Origin: Pseudomonadota bacterium
Lineage (GTDB): Bacteria > Pseudomonadota > Gammaproteobacteria > Steroidobacterales > JBCBZW01
Assembly: GCA_039193195.1 (NCBI GenBank)
Contig: JBCCWS010000006.1
Location: forward strand, 62,001 to 126,000
Direction: 5' to 3'
DNA length: 64,000 nt
Position numbers and translations under genes: made by a program. The notes under the pieces were generated by a model. That model was not told where the DNA came from. It saw only the letters and a list, made by a program, of their open reading frames with translations, and ran no database searches. Positions 29,001-39,600 of the stretch are shown here, piece by piece; the stretch's first letter is position 1; every line of letters begins with the position of its first letter.

Positions 29001-30929
29001 CACCACTTGCTCGATGGCGCGGACGTATTCCGCCAGCTGGCGATGGGTCACGACCACCGCCTTCGGCGTGCCCGTCGACCCGGACGTGTAGAGGAGGTAC
29101 GCAGGCGCCTCACCGGACGGCAGCGGCAAACTCGCCTCGTGGGACCTATCGGTTGGGATCGGTGCCGGCGGCACGCCATCCAGTGCGCGTTGGGGCCATT
29201 CGCCCGGAATTCGCGTGGTCAGCAGGGACTCGGTGAGCACGATCGCCGCGCCAGCGTCCTCGAGCCGAGCGCGCAATGCCGCTTGGGGCAGCGCCGGATC
29301 CAACGGTAGGAAGGGCGCACCGGCGCGCATAGCGCCGAGCATGGCCGTGATGGCGTGATGCGTTCGCGTCAGGACGATCGCGACGGGGCGGGTCGCACTG
29401 GCGCCGGCGGCGCGCAGCTCCGCGCCCAGGGCCGCGCTCGCCGTCTCGAGTTCGCCGTAGGGCACGCTCTGCGTATCGTCGACCACTGCGGGCGAGGCGG
29501 CGTGCTGGTCCGCCGCGGCGAGGAATCGTTCCAGGAACAGGGGCGCGTCAGCGATGTCAGCGGTCGGCGACGGCGCGGATGGCTCGACTAGCGGATACTC
29601 GCAAAGGCGTGCGCCGATGCCCTGGCGGTCGACGGCGCGCAGCCACGTCGCAAGACTGGCGGTCAGCGCCTCGACGGCCGCCGGTGCCACGCGCGCGACA
29701 TCGATCTCGAGCGCCAACTGCGGCGCGTTGGCGGGTCCGCCGTCCACCAGGAGTAAGGTCCACGGCGCGTCCGTCGCCGCGACACGCACGTGCTCCACGA
29801 CCCCGCCGCAACCCCCGAGGTCCGCATCGACCCAGGCGAAGGCGGGTAAGGCCGTAGGGCCGTCGCCTGGTCGCCACCCCTGATTGCTGTTCACGGGCCG
29901 CTCGCGGTAGCCGAGTTCGTGCTCGCGGGCTTGCTCGAGGGACGTGGCTAACGGTAAGGCAAGGTGCGCGATGGCATCGTCGCCGGCGATTCGTACGCTC
30001 ACCGGTAACCACCGCGCGAGGGGCCCGAGCAGCGGCGCCAACTCGTCCATCGCCTCGCGTCCGCTCGACGCCACGCGAAGCGCGGGCTGTGCGGTGGATC
30101 CCGTGCGCGCGAGGAAACCCAGGAAGATAGCGATCCACATCGCCTCGGCGTCTTCCGCGGTCTCGCCGACGCGCGCCACGAGGGTCGGCGGCAGTGGGAT
30201 CACAAACCGTTCGTAACCGCTCCCGCTGGCATCGGCGTCGTCGGTCGGGGCAACTCGAGGCCACGGCGGCGGTTCACCGCTCGGCTCGGCGAAGTACGCC
30301 CGATCCGCGCGTGCCTCCTCGTCGTCCTCGTCCTCCAGCCACTCGCGGAAGAAGGTGGATGCGCCGAACCAGTCGAGCGCCTCCTCATCCTCCACCTCGG
30401 GCACTGCCTCCGGTGCGCAGAGCGCCCCCGCGAGCATGACGGCGGAAGGCGTGTCCAGGGCGAGGGCTGAAGCGGTGATCACCAGGCGAACGCCATCGTC
30501 GCCGCTCACGCGCACCACGCGCAGCGGGAGCTCGCGCGTCAGGTCGAAGGGTTGCTGCCATTGCTGCGTGGCCGCCTGCTTCACATCGCCGTTGGGTAGA
30601 TCGATGACCACGCCGTCGGCGGCTGGATCCACACTCCCCGGCGCCACGCAGGTCTGGAGCGGACGCCGCGCGCCCGCCCGCGGCACCAGTCGCAGGCAGA
30701 GAACATGGTGGTGAGCGAGGGCAAGCCGCACCCGCTCGATGAGCGTCTCCAGACCCAGCGCTTGCGCCGGGCGCACGATCAGCTGCACGCGCCCTACGCC
30801 GGCGCGGCTGTAGCCCGCCGCGATCGTTCCTGCCTCACCCGAGGCGTCCGCCGCGGGCTCAGCCAGGGCGATCGCATCGACCGCCTGTTCCTGCTGTGGC
30901 GAGAGCCAGTACCCGCTGGTCATGCTCAT
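23094..30929 (-). CDS. NRPS-4: C*-A(Asp)-T-KS-AT-ACP-C/E* hybrid
   Basis: 2611 aa, ATG overlapping the NRPS-3 stop (ATGA). The N-terminal C-family domain (to about residue 440) has SALALDT (154-160) where HHxxxDG should be, so no catalytic His. A about 460-970: AADLGHT region, FTSGSTG-like core near 618, NGKIDRQALP near 960; code read as DLTKLGHVGK, Asp-like. T near 1010; KS about 1085-1520 (Cys near 1257 in SGCSSS, EAHGTGT, NIGHLDAAAG); AT with GHSLGE near 1716 and HAFH, so malonyl-type; ACP near 2053. The last ~450 residues form a C/E-superfamily domain with HGLVADAW (His2270, Gly2271) and an epimerase-like GAVGAYTRYVDV stretch, so probably catalytically dead. The product would be Asp extended by one malonate with no ketoreduction, giving a beta-keto intermediate that suits the AMT of NRPS-5. 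Confidence 0.9.
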   Translation of the reverse strand: MSMTSGYWLSPQQEQAVDAIALAEPAADASGEAGTIAAGYSRAGVGRVQLIVRPAQALGLETLIERVRLALAHHHVLCLRLVPRAGARRPLQTCVAPGSVDPAADGVVIDLPNGDVKQAATQQWQQPFDLTRELPLRVVRVSGDDGVRLVITASALALDTPSAVMLAGALCAPEAVPEVEDEEALDWFGASTFFREWLEDEDDEEARADRAYFAEPSGEPPPWPRVAPTDDADASGSGYERFVIPLPPTLVARVGETAEDAEAMWIAIFLGFLARTGSTAQPALRVASSGREAMDELAPLLGPLARWLPVSVRIAGDDAIAHLALPLATSLEQAREHELGYRERPVNSNQGWRPGDGPTALPAFAWVDADLGGCGGVVEHVRVAATDAPWTLLLVDGGPANAPQLALEIDVARVAPAAVEALTASLATWLRAVDRQGIGARLCEYPLVEPSAPSPTADIADAPLFLERFLAAADQHAASPAVVDDTQSVPYGELETASAALGAELRAAGASATRPVAIVLTRTHHAITAMLGAMRAGAPFLPLDPALPQAALRARLEDAGAAIVLTESLLTTRIPGEWPQRALDGVPPAPIPTDRSHEASLPLPSGEAPAYLLYTSGSTGTPKAVVVTHRQLAEYVRAIEQVVDVGAGARWGNLSTLAADLGHTTLFPPLVSGGTIRLLGEEAMGNARVLGDALREAPLDVLKIVPSHLGALLDGAGDAQTQRAILPRQVLLCGGEALPRALVDRVAETVPTVLNHYGPTETTVGAVVGDARAGSAEAAGAVPIGHALGHARLYVLDRYGWPVPDGVVGELFIGGPTVAEGYHNRPVLTAARFLPDPFAEAPGARMYRTGDRVRRLADGALAYLGRTDFQLKVRGFRVEPEEIEAVIAAHLDVAQVAVGPAGQQTGADLRLAAWVAPSTGKRLESGALREWVRTHLPVYMRPGHWVFLRTLPLTGNGKIDRQALPAPEAERPDLETHFVAPRGRVERDIAAIWAELLGLERVGVEDNFFDLGGHSLLLVQLMSRLESRFAREILITELFRYPTVAAQARWIGDQPAAGPRTASDGAPTASSGRASVVTPPVAHATDARIAVVGLAARFPEAPTVDAFWEHLRSGRDGVRRLDTEALRAAGVDERLLNDPRYVAASPVLDDIELFDASFFSISPRQAQIMDPQHRLLMELAWTAMEHAGIAPGREAGRVGVFAGAGLGSYFLTNLATSPALLASVGATAVRHANRIDNLATRIAYHLDLDGPAVTVQSGCSSSLVAVHLAAQSLRSGDADVALAGGVTVNALQGRGYRYQPGGINSPDGRCRAFDAQAAGTVFGSGLGMVVLKRLDDARADGDTVHAVLLGSAMNNDGAGKPGYSAPGLEGQASVISHALARAGVAPQEIDFVEAHGTGTLIGDPIEVTALTQAYGGQQALRGTTWLGTVKSNIGHLDAAAGVAGFIKAVLALSHGEVPPTLHFEQPNPRLALEQSPFKVVTACEPLTRPPPQRRAGVSSFGIGGTNVHAVLGGPPPAPARAATALADEARLTWLTLSAHREEALAQIGASLADQLERRPDLTLDDVAWTLATGRRAHALRRAVLCVDRQEAIRALRGERPEHVHSRTALARDASVTLLFPGQGAQTPGMAAQPYASDAVFREAFEEVLQAMEAALARVGVDVPQGLRTLLLDPHAADGEALLARTECAQPALFVLELALARAWSARGVHPGALLGHSLGELVAATHAGVFTLEDAAYLVALRGQLLAAQPKGNMLAVRARRDEVEALLAREESPDVHVSAVNGSTDVTVGGDEPSITAFAALLDAQGVRYRQLPTSHAFHVPAMAPAVEPFHAALAGVERQPPNTPIVSAHTGRWMSAEQAQDPAFWAAQLVSPVRFADALTSLVEATDAIGLEAGPGRALTTLAARHGELSVVPTLPGDANGGDPLTQATSALWLRGAKLDFAQALAGGRGRRVPLPTYPFARERHWVDPVPGADLFGLRSATPAAIEPHTVATDGAVSPPETVAKAAPAMRSTPYVAPAGDLEQSVAQIWEQVLGIAEIGRNDDFFELGGDSLQALQVLALLQEAGFGVDPADLFESQTVGALTAVLRPVEGEHGAAAAGASDDETATRVIPTEYVRALNEARTPEALVASVQRRGSARPRRIVSWTTQQRRWLAAGGAPVHVGLAAPDEAQGRALSEAALAAAAHACTRRHGCLRLRAAHAQGDWVQRLVSEAQASWLVATHTLSPERTRTDVLREIARTLDPVAGPVAAAIRLEADEAVELAVLVHGLVADAWSVEPLLGDLIAHLAASADAPAAEVATPDSAGADPGARCFAEHADASLLRALEAPAPTTNRHTDSKLPRDMPLGEARAGGVATLSQPLACEPESLPVLVAAVAEVVGEWKGVAQATLAVAVDERDAVAYPTGAVGAYTRYVDVQVNAALGSWPPTVETVRAALDAAVDGMLDGYDQAAEVLVRECPAIGDQVAGWSRLRAPVPAPWSCPKARRHPLLEIDVVRDASSAPGVHLAITYSPQVHRADSVAELAANTAAILQRTAVTVEADVPTDVRACDESPAPIDTGELAAAERQANGGDAPTAVSATQINANDLERLLALAQTATHDERREEDAS

Positions 30930-33900
30930 GGCGAGGTCTCCGGCGCGATCACCTGCCCGTCCGGCCCACGCATGCGGCCCATCGCCACGATGATGCGACG
31001 CTCACCGGTGAACGGATTGCGCCCGTGAGCCACGCGCTCGTTGTCGAGCAGCAGCACGTCCCCCCGTTGCCACGGGAACTCCACCCGCGCCCGCTCGTAG
31101 GCCTGATCCATCGCGGCGAGATCCGCCTCGCTGATCGGCGAGCCATCGCCATAGGTGACATTGCGCGGCAGGCGCTCGACGCCGTACTTGGCCAACAGCG
31201 CTTCCTTGACGCCGGCATCCAGGTAATGCGGATGATGCAGGGCGACCTGGTTGAACCACACCGGCCCACCGTGATCGGGATGGTCGGACACGGCGGGGCG
31301 AACGTCGGCGATGTGCAGCGTGCCGTCTGCATCCCACTGACACTCGGTGCCGGTGTGCGCGCAGGCCGCCTCGACCTCATCGCGCGATTCGGCGCGAAAA
31401 AAGTCCTGCCAGCGCACGTCCAAGCCGGCGGTGAAGGTCCGCGAGTAGCGCAAGCCTCGCGCCACGAAGCGCGCCCGAACCTCGGCTGGCAAGGCGTCGA
31501 GCACGACGCGACCGTCGGCAAGCGGCGTCTCGCCCCGCGTCTGTGAGGGCACGACGCAGCCGAACAGAATACGCGTGGGCCACGTGGTGAGGTGCGAGCT
31601 CTCGCTGTGGAAGCGAATCGCCCGGTCCGCTGGATAGGGCGTTGAGCCGTAGACCCGTCGGCTCACCTGAGACCGCGGCAGGTCGCCATACTCTCCGTAC
31701 AGTTCCGTTAGCAAGGCGCGCCCCAGCGCTTCGAAGGCGGTCTCCTCGTGGAAGGGTCCGCCGCGCAAAAGCACGGCACCGTGCCGCGTGAGCGCGTCCT
31801 CCACGGCACTGCGCTCGGCGCGCACCCAGGCCACCAGATCAGCATCGTCGCCCTGCGCGTGCACGCACCAAGGAGCACTCGTCTGCGCCACGGCGCCCTC
31901 GCCGCGCGTGAGCCCCTCGATCGTCGCTCCAGGTACCACGGGCGAAGACGCCACCTGCGCCACCGGTCGTGCCGACGCGCGCTTGAGGCGAGCCTTGCGG
32001 CTCGCGGCCCGTCGCTGGGTCCGTTGCTGATCCACCATCTGTTCCTGTTCGGTGCGTAGATCGAGATCGTCGATCACGGTCTGGGGAGCGGCGGCGACCG
32101 TGCTGAGCAGCTGCTCAAAGCGCTGCCCCAAGCGCTCGATCCGTGCGCTGGAGAACTTGCCGGCGTCGTAGCGCCAGGTGCCGCTCAATCCCGCGTCTGA
32201 GCGACGGAAGAAAAAGGCGAGGTCGAACTTGGTCGTGGGTGCGGCCAGCTCCAGCACCTGCGCCTCCAGCTCGGCGAGCTGCAGCTGTACGGCGGGCAGG
32301 TTCTGCAGCACGAACAGCACCTGGATGAGCGGCGTGCGCCCGTCCTGACGGCGATCGCTCACGGCGCTGGCGAGCCGGGCAAAGGGAACGTCCTCGTGCG
32401 CGTAGGCCTCAAGGCAGACCTCGCACACCCGTCCGACCAGCTCGGCGAAGGTGGGGCGACCCGCCAGGTCCGTGCGCAACGGCAGCACGTTGACGAAGAA
32501 TCCGATGAGCTTCTCCGCAGCCGTGTGCGTGCGGTGGGCCACGTCCGTGCCGACCACGATGTCGTCGCTGTCACCCTCGCGCCCGAGCAGCAGGGAAAAG
32601 GCGGCCAGACACACCATGAATAGGCTCGCCTGCTCCTGCGCCGCCAGCCTGTCGAGTGCGTCCGCCACGCGCGCGTCGACGGTGAACGAGCACTCCGCCG
32701 GCGTCGAGGCTTGCTCGACGTCCGGCGCCAGGACACGCGAAGGCATCCCCGCGAGCCGTTGGCGCCAGTACGTGAGTTCCTCCTCGACGGCGGCCTCGTC
32801 GAGCACCGTGCGCTCGTGGATCGCCCAATCGGCGTACTGCACCTCGAGGGGCGGCAGCACCTCGTCGAGCCCGGCGACCCGTCCCGCGTACAGCGCGGTG
32901 AGTTCGCGCGCGAGCACGCCGGCGGACCAGCCGTCGCTGGCGATGTGGTGCATGACGAGGATGACCACGTGGTCGCGCTCACCGAGGCGCAGCAGTTGCG
33001 TGCGCAGCAGCGGTCCCTCATCCAGGTCGAAGGGTTCACGGGCCACCTTACCTACCCACTCGCGCAGGCGCTGATCCCGTTCGCCCGCTTCGATGGTGGT
33101 CAAGTCCGCCGTTTGCACCGCCGCGGCCTGCTCGGCGAGCGAGGAGTCCGCGGGGTGAATGATCTGCACCGGCCGCCCCGCGACGGACGCGAACGTCGTG
33201 CGCAGCACCTCGTGGCGCGCCACCACGGCCCGCAGGCATGCGCCGAGGGCATCGCTATCGAGCGGACCGCTCAAGCGCAGGACCATCGGGATGGCGTAGG
33301 ACGCATCCCCCGGGTTCATCTGATCGACGAACCAGAGCCGCTCCTGGGCGTAACTGAGCGGCACCTCGGCGGGACGGGGCAGCGCCCGCAGTGGCGCCCG
33401 CGCGACGCGCGACCCTCCCCCAGCGCTGGCGAGCCCACCCTCGCCCACGCGCACGGCGAGCGCTGCTGGCGTCGGCGCATCGAAGAGCTCGCGCAAGGGA
33501 ATCTCGACCCCTAGGCGGTCCCGCATGCGCACGGCAACCCGCGTCGCCAACAGCGAGTGGCCACCGAGATCGAAGAAAGAATCCTCGACGCTCACACGTT
33601 CGAGCCCAAGCACCTCGGCGAAGATCTCGCACACGGTCGCCTCCGTCTCCGATCGCGGTGCCACGTAGGCCCGCGATGCGCCGCGCTGACCCCGCGCTAA
33701 CGCGGTGAGCGCCCGGCGATCGATCTTGTTGTTCGGCGTCAGCGGCAGGGCCGGAATCGTCTCGATGTGCTGCGGCACCATGTAGGCGGGCAAGCGTTGC
33801 CGCAAGGTGCTGCGCACGTTCTCTACAATTCCTCGGGCCACGGCCACCGCGCGCTCCGCGCCACCGTGTTCGCCCGCACCGGTCGCGCTGGCGGGCTCCA

Positions 33901-36680
33901 CGAAGAGCGTCAGCTGTTCCTCGTGCAGGATGGCGGCTCCCGCGGTGACGTGAGGTACGTCCGCGAGGGCTGCCTCCAACTCACCGATCTCGATGCGCAG
34001 GCCCCGAAGCTTCACTTGCCCATCGCGCCGCCCGCCAAACGCCAGGGTGCCGTCGCGCCGCAGGCGGCACACGTCGCCGGTAAGGTAGAGGCGTTCGCCC
34101 GGTGTGCGCGCGAACGGATCGGGCACGAAGCGGCGGGCGGTCTCGGCGGCGCGTGCTTCATACCCGCGCGCTACGCCCGGGCCGCCGATGGCCAATTCGC
34201 CCCACACGCCGGTAGGCACGGGTCGACCGCCGGCATCCAGCACGGCTACGTGCGTCGCGCCCAGCGGGGTGCCGAGACTGACGAGGCCCGTCGCGTCGCC
34301 TTCATCGTGGCGATGCGCCGCAGACCACACGGTGGTTTCCGTGGGCCCGTAGAGGTTCCAGACCGCCGCGCTTCGCGCCCGCACCCAGTCCGCCAGCTCG
34401 ACGGGCAAGGCTTCACCGCCTATGAGGGCCGTCAGCTCCATCGCCCCCGGCCAAGCCGCGTCTCGCAGCAGGCGCCACGTCGCCGGCGTCGCCTGCATCG
34501 CATTCGGGGCGCTGCTCGCGAGACGCTTTGCCAGGGCGATGCCATCGGCCGCCTCGTCGGCGCTGACCACCTCTGAGCAACCGCCCACGAGGAGCGGTCC
34601 CCACCGCTCCAGCAGCGCGATGTCGAAGCCGAGGGTGGTCACGGCGAGCATACGAACGTCCGCGCTCCACTCCAAGCGCTGGGTCATCGCCTCGAGGAAG
34701 AAGCAGGCCGACCCGTGCGAGACGCAGACGCCTTTGGGCACACCCGTCGACCCGGAGGTATACAGAACGTACGCCAGACGCCCAGGTGTCGGCGCTTGGT
34801 CCGTCGCCGGCGATGCCTGCGTCCAAAGCGCCGGATCATCCAGGGCCAGCGTCTCCACGTTCTCCACCAGATCGCTCGCGCGTGCGCCGCTGGTGACAAC
34901 GAGGCGAATGCGGCTGTTGGCCACCATGTAGGTCAGACGCTCGCGGGGGAAGTCCGGGTCCAGCGGGACGTAGGCGCCGCCCGTACGCCAGATCGCCAGC
35001 ATGGCGACCCACTCCGCCGGCCCGCGTTCGGCTGCGATCCCGATACGCTCCTCAGGCCTCACGCCGCGGGCGCGCAGGATGCCCGCCAGCAGCGCCGCGC
35101 GCCGATCGAGCTCCGCGTAGGTGAGGAACTCACCGCCGATCCCCACCGCCGGCGACTGCGCGTGACGGGGCAGCACGTCGCGGAACCACGCATCGACGGT
35201 GCTCGGCCGTTGGGTAGGCGTGGATGCGGGCGCGCACACCGACACGGGCAGTCCCAGCGGTGCGCCCCGGACGCGTTGACTCGGATCCCGCGCGAGCGCC
35301 CTCAGCAGGTGGGTGAACCCAGCCTGCCACTCGACCACGGTCTGCTCATCGAACAGGTCCGTCGCGTACTCGAAGCTGCCGACGAGGCCACCGTCCGCGG
35401 CTTCCTCCAGCTGCACCGTCAGATCGAACTTCGCGGCGGCCGCCGGCGCATCGACCGGCTCGAAGGTAAGCCCCTCGACCGTCCTCGGCGACGGCGGCGT
35501 GTTGCGCAGGGTGAAGAGCACCTGGAAGACGGGATTCGCAGACAAATCTCGGGTGACTGGCAGCGCTTCCACCAATTCCTCGAAGGGCAGATCTTGATGG
35601 GCGTACGCGTCCAACGCCACCTGGCGTACCCGCTGCACGAGTGCGCGGAAGCTATCGACCCCATGCAGCGAGGTGCGCAGGACGATCGTGTTGCTGAAGA
35701 ACCCGATCAGCTGTTCGAACTCGGCTCGCCGTCGGTTGGCGATCGGCGAGCCCACTACCACGTCCGTCTCGCCCGTCAGGCGATACAGGAGCACGTCGAA
35801 GGCGGCCAACAACACCATGAACAGGGTGGCGCCTTCCTCCTCCGCCAGCGCGGCCAACGCCGTGCCCGTGGCCGCATCCACGGCAAAGCGCAGCTGATGC
35901 CCGCGATGGGTCGGGCGGCGCAAGCGCGGTCGATCGGCGGGCAGTGGCAGCAACGACGGTGCGCCAGCCAGCGTATCGCGCCAGTACGCGAGCTGCTCCT
36001 CGAGCTGGGCACCCGCCAACCAATCCCGCTGCCAGGTGGCGTAGTCCGGGTACTGCACGGTCAGTGGCGCCAGCGGGTCGGGCAGGCCGCGGACGTTCGC
36101 CATGTAGGTCGTCGCCAGCTCCTTGAGCAGGATGGCGCGCGACCAGGCGTCGAACACCACGTGGTGGCAGACCGCTACCAGCACGTGGTCCTGCGCCGTC
36201 AGCTGCGCCAGCGCCACCCGCAGCAGCGGTCCGCGTTCGAGATCGAAGGGCGCGGCCGTGCGCATCGCGAGCGCTTGGCCGATGGTGCGCTCGCGATCCT
36301 CGGGCGCCACGTCGGCCAGGTCGATCGTCTCGACGCCGACCTCCGGCGCCACCTCCGCCGCCAGCACCCGCTGGCGCGGCTCGCCGTCCTCGCCGGTGAC
36401 GAACACCGTTCGCAGGCTCTCGTGGCGCGCGACGATGGCGGCCACGCTCGTCGCCAGCGCCGTGGCGTCGAAGGGCCCTCGAATACGCACCGCCATGGGA
36501 ATCGCGTAGGCGGCCCGCCCCTGCGGTTCGAGGCGGTCGAGCAGCCACATGCGCCGCTGCGAGAAGGACAGGGGAATAGGCGCCTCGCGATCGACGATCG
36601 CTAGCGGTGCGTCCGCCGTCGTGCTCGTGCGCGCCGAGGGCGCTCCCAGCACCCTCGATGCGAGACCGCGCACCGTGGGC
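27794..36680 (-). repeat. Tandem multidomain duplication, copy 2: C-A(Gly)-T-C-TauD / C*-A(Asp)-T (TauD fused)
   Basis: This covers the rest of NRPS-3 from its second C domain plus the first module of NRPS-4, about 8.9 kb. It has the same domain order and A codes as copy 1, but TauD is fused to the upstream C domain instead of being a separate gene. Boundaries are estimated from domain borders. Confidence 0.65.
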
Positions 36681-39600
36681 GCCTCGAACAGAGCCGTCAA
36701 GGGCAGATCGACCTGGAACTCGGCGCGGATGCGACTCACGGCGCGGGTGGCCAGCAGGGAGTGACCGCCGATCTGGAAGAAGCTCGCGCCCGCGGAGACG
36801 TGCTCCTGATCGAGCACTTCGCCGAATATCGTCGCTAGCTTGGCTTCGGTCTCCCCCTCCGGTGCCACGTAGGGAATCTCCTCCGCCAACGGGGGCGGTG
36901 CGGGCAGCGCCGCCTTGTCCACCTTGCCGTTCGGCGTGAGCGGGAAGGACGTCAGCCCCAGCACCCGTTCCGGCACCAACCCCGCGGGCAAGCGTTCGGT
37001 CAGCCACGGCGCCAGCGCCGACGGGTCGACCTCACCGGTGACGTAGGCCACCAGCTGATCCTCGACCAGACAAACGGCCGCGGCGCTCACCTGCGGATGG
37101 GTCGCCAGACACTGCTCGACCTCCGCCGGCTCCACCCGCAGGCCGCGGATCTTGACCTGCTCATCCATGCGCCCCAGAAAATGCACCAGACCGTCAGCGT
37201 CCATGCGCACCCGGTCGCCCGTGCGGTAGCGTCGTTCGCCGGCGCGGCCGGAGAAGCGCTCTGCCGTCTGCGCGGCGGACTCCAGGTAGCCATGGGCGAG
37301 CTGTCGTCCGCCGATCCAGAGTTCCCCGGGAATGCCTCGCGGAACGAGCTGCCCGGCGACGTCGCGCACCTCGACGCGGTTGCCAGGCAAGGGCCCGCCG
37401 AGCGGCGGCGCCTGATCGATGGGGATCGCTTCGATCTCGTGCGTCAGCACGCCCACGGTCGCTTCCGTCGGCCCGTAGTGGTTGACGAGGCGCAGGGAGG
37501 GCGCTAGCTCGCGCACGCGGCGCACCAGCGCCGCCGGCAGGCGCTCGCCGCCGCACACGAGGATCTCTCGCGGCAGCACGTCGGCCGGGTCCTTGCCGCA
37601 GAGCAGCGCGGCGAGATGAGAGGGCACGATCTTCATCACATCGACCGGTGCGGTGCGCAAGCGCTCGGCCAGGCGATCAGGATCCATGATCCGCTCGCTG
37701 CCGATCACGTGCAGCGTGCCGCCCGTGGCAAGGCTCGGGAAGATGGCCGTGTGGCCGAGGTCTGAGGCGAAGCTGGAGACGGTCGCATAGGCCTTGTCAG
37801 ACTCAAGTCTTAAGCGGTCCTCGATCGCACCGACGTAACTCGCCAAGGCGCCGTGATCGATACCTACCAGTTTTGGCAGCCCGCTGGATCCCGACGTGAA
37901 AATGCCGTAGGCGAGCTGCTCGCGGGTGACTGGGGCGGACGTGGCATCGGCGGTCGCCGAGGTAAGCGTCCCGGTTGTGAGCGCCTCGGTGTCAAGCTCG
38001 ACCCGCCTCACGCCGTCATCGAAGGTGGTGTCATCGAACGCCGTGCCCTTGGCTACGAGCAGCGCGGCGAGACGTCCTTCGCGCACTCGCGTCGCCAGGG
38101 CGAGCTGGGGGAGTTCCGGCTCCAGCGGCACGGCAGTGCCGCCCACGCGCCAGACGCCGAGCGTCGCCGCCACCACCAGTGCCGATCGCGGCAAACAGAT
38201 GCCGATGCGCGCCTCGCTGCCAAGCCCCTCGTCCCGCAAGGTCGTCGCCACGTGCGATGCCATGCGATCAAGGTCGGCACGCGACCGCATCGCGAATTCG
38301 TCCACGACGCATGGTGCATCGGGATTGTCGGTCAGGGTTGCCGCAAAGCGGTCCGGAATCAGTGCCGTGTTCGTAGGCGACGGCGCGGACGCCAGGGACA
38401 CGTGCGAAGGTGAAGCGTCGGCGACCGGCACGAGGCGCAAGGCGTCGAGCGTCGATTCCTCTACCAAGGCACTGGTGAGCAGCACCTCGAACTGAGCCGC
38501 GATCGCTTCCAGCGCCTGCATGTCGTACGTCCCGGCGCATGCCACCCACGTCAGCCGCGCACTCCCCTCGCCCAGCGTCGCCTCCAGCAACACAGGCGCG
38601 GGTAACGGCCCACGGTCCCACTCGACGATGCGAAACGCGACGCCATTCGACGCGGCTTTGGCAGCGACCGAACCGCTCGCGCTAAAGGCGGCGTCGAAGG
38701 GACCTAGCGTGGCGCCCTCCTCGCCCGCGCTGCCATCGAATGCGTCGAGCCACCGTTTGTGCTCTGCTTCGAGCTCCGCCCAGCGTTTCGCATAGGTCGA
38801 GAAACCGGTTGCGCCGGGGGGCTCTGGCCCTTCCGCCGCCAGGGGTACCCAGCGATCGAGCGGACCCAACACATCGGCTAACTCAGGCGCTTCCCGGCCA
38901 TCGAATTGCACGGCCAGCGACACCGCTGTGCCTGCGCGCCGGTACAGGAGAGCACTGAACGCCGCGCCGAGTAGCGTCGCGACGGAAACCGCGTGGGCGC
39001 TCGACCAGCGCGCCAGCGACTCGACCAGTGGGGGCGCCAGGGTGCGCCTGACCGTAAGCGCACGCGCCGCGCTGGCGTCTGCGCCGCGCACACCGAAGGT
39101 GCGCTCGGGCCCCTGTCGCGACGGCGTCGTTCGCGCTTGCCAGAAGCGCCGCGCATCCTGCGCGGCGTCGGACTCGAGCAAATCTTCCTGCCAGTCCGCG
39201 ACGTCGAGAAACTGCAGAACGTCCCCGGCGCTCGAGCCCCGCTCACCCGCGTAGGCGCGAGCGATCTCTGCGACGAGACTCGCGAGCGTGGCGCGGTCAC
39301 TCAGCAACCAAGGCAGCTCGATGATCAGCTCCGCCCGGCCGTCGCCGTGCGCAGCAACGCACAAACGCAACCGCGGCCCGCACTCACCAGTGCTCGTACC
39401 CTCGGCGTTCGCTGACGCCGCGGCCCCCTCAGCGAGCTCCGATGCTCGGGACGGCTGCTCCTCGTGCCGGGTGATCTCTAGGACAGCCGGCGCATCGTGC
39501 GTACCCTGCACCGGCCCCGTGAGTTCCGGCCGACGCACGATCGCCATCGCCAGCAGTTCGTAGCGAGCCGCCACCGCATCGATCGCTCCCGCCAGACGGT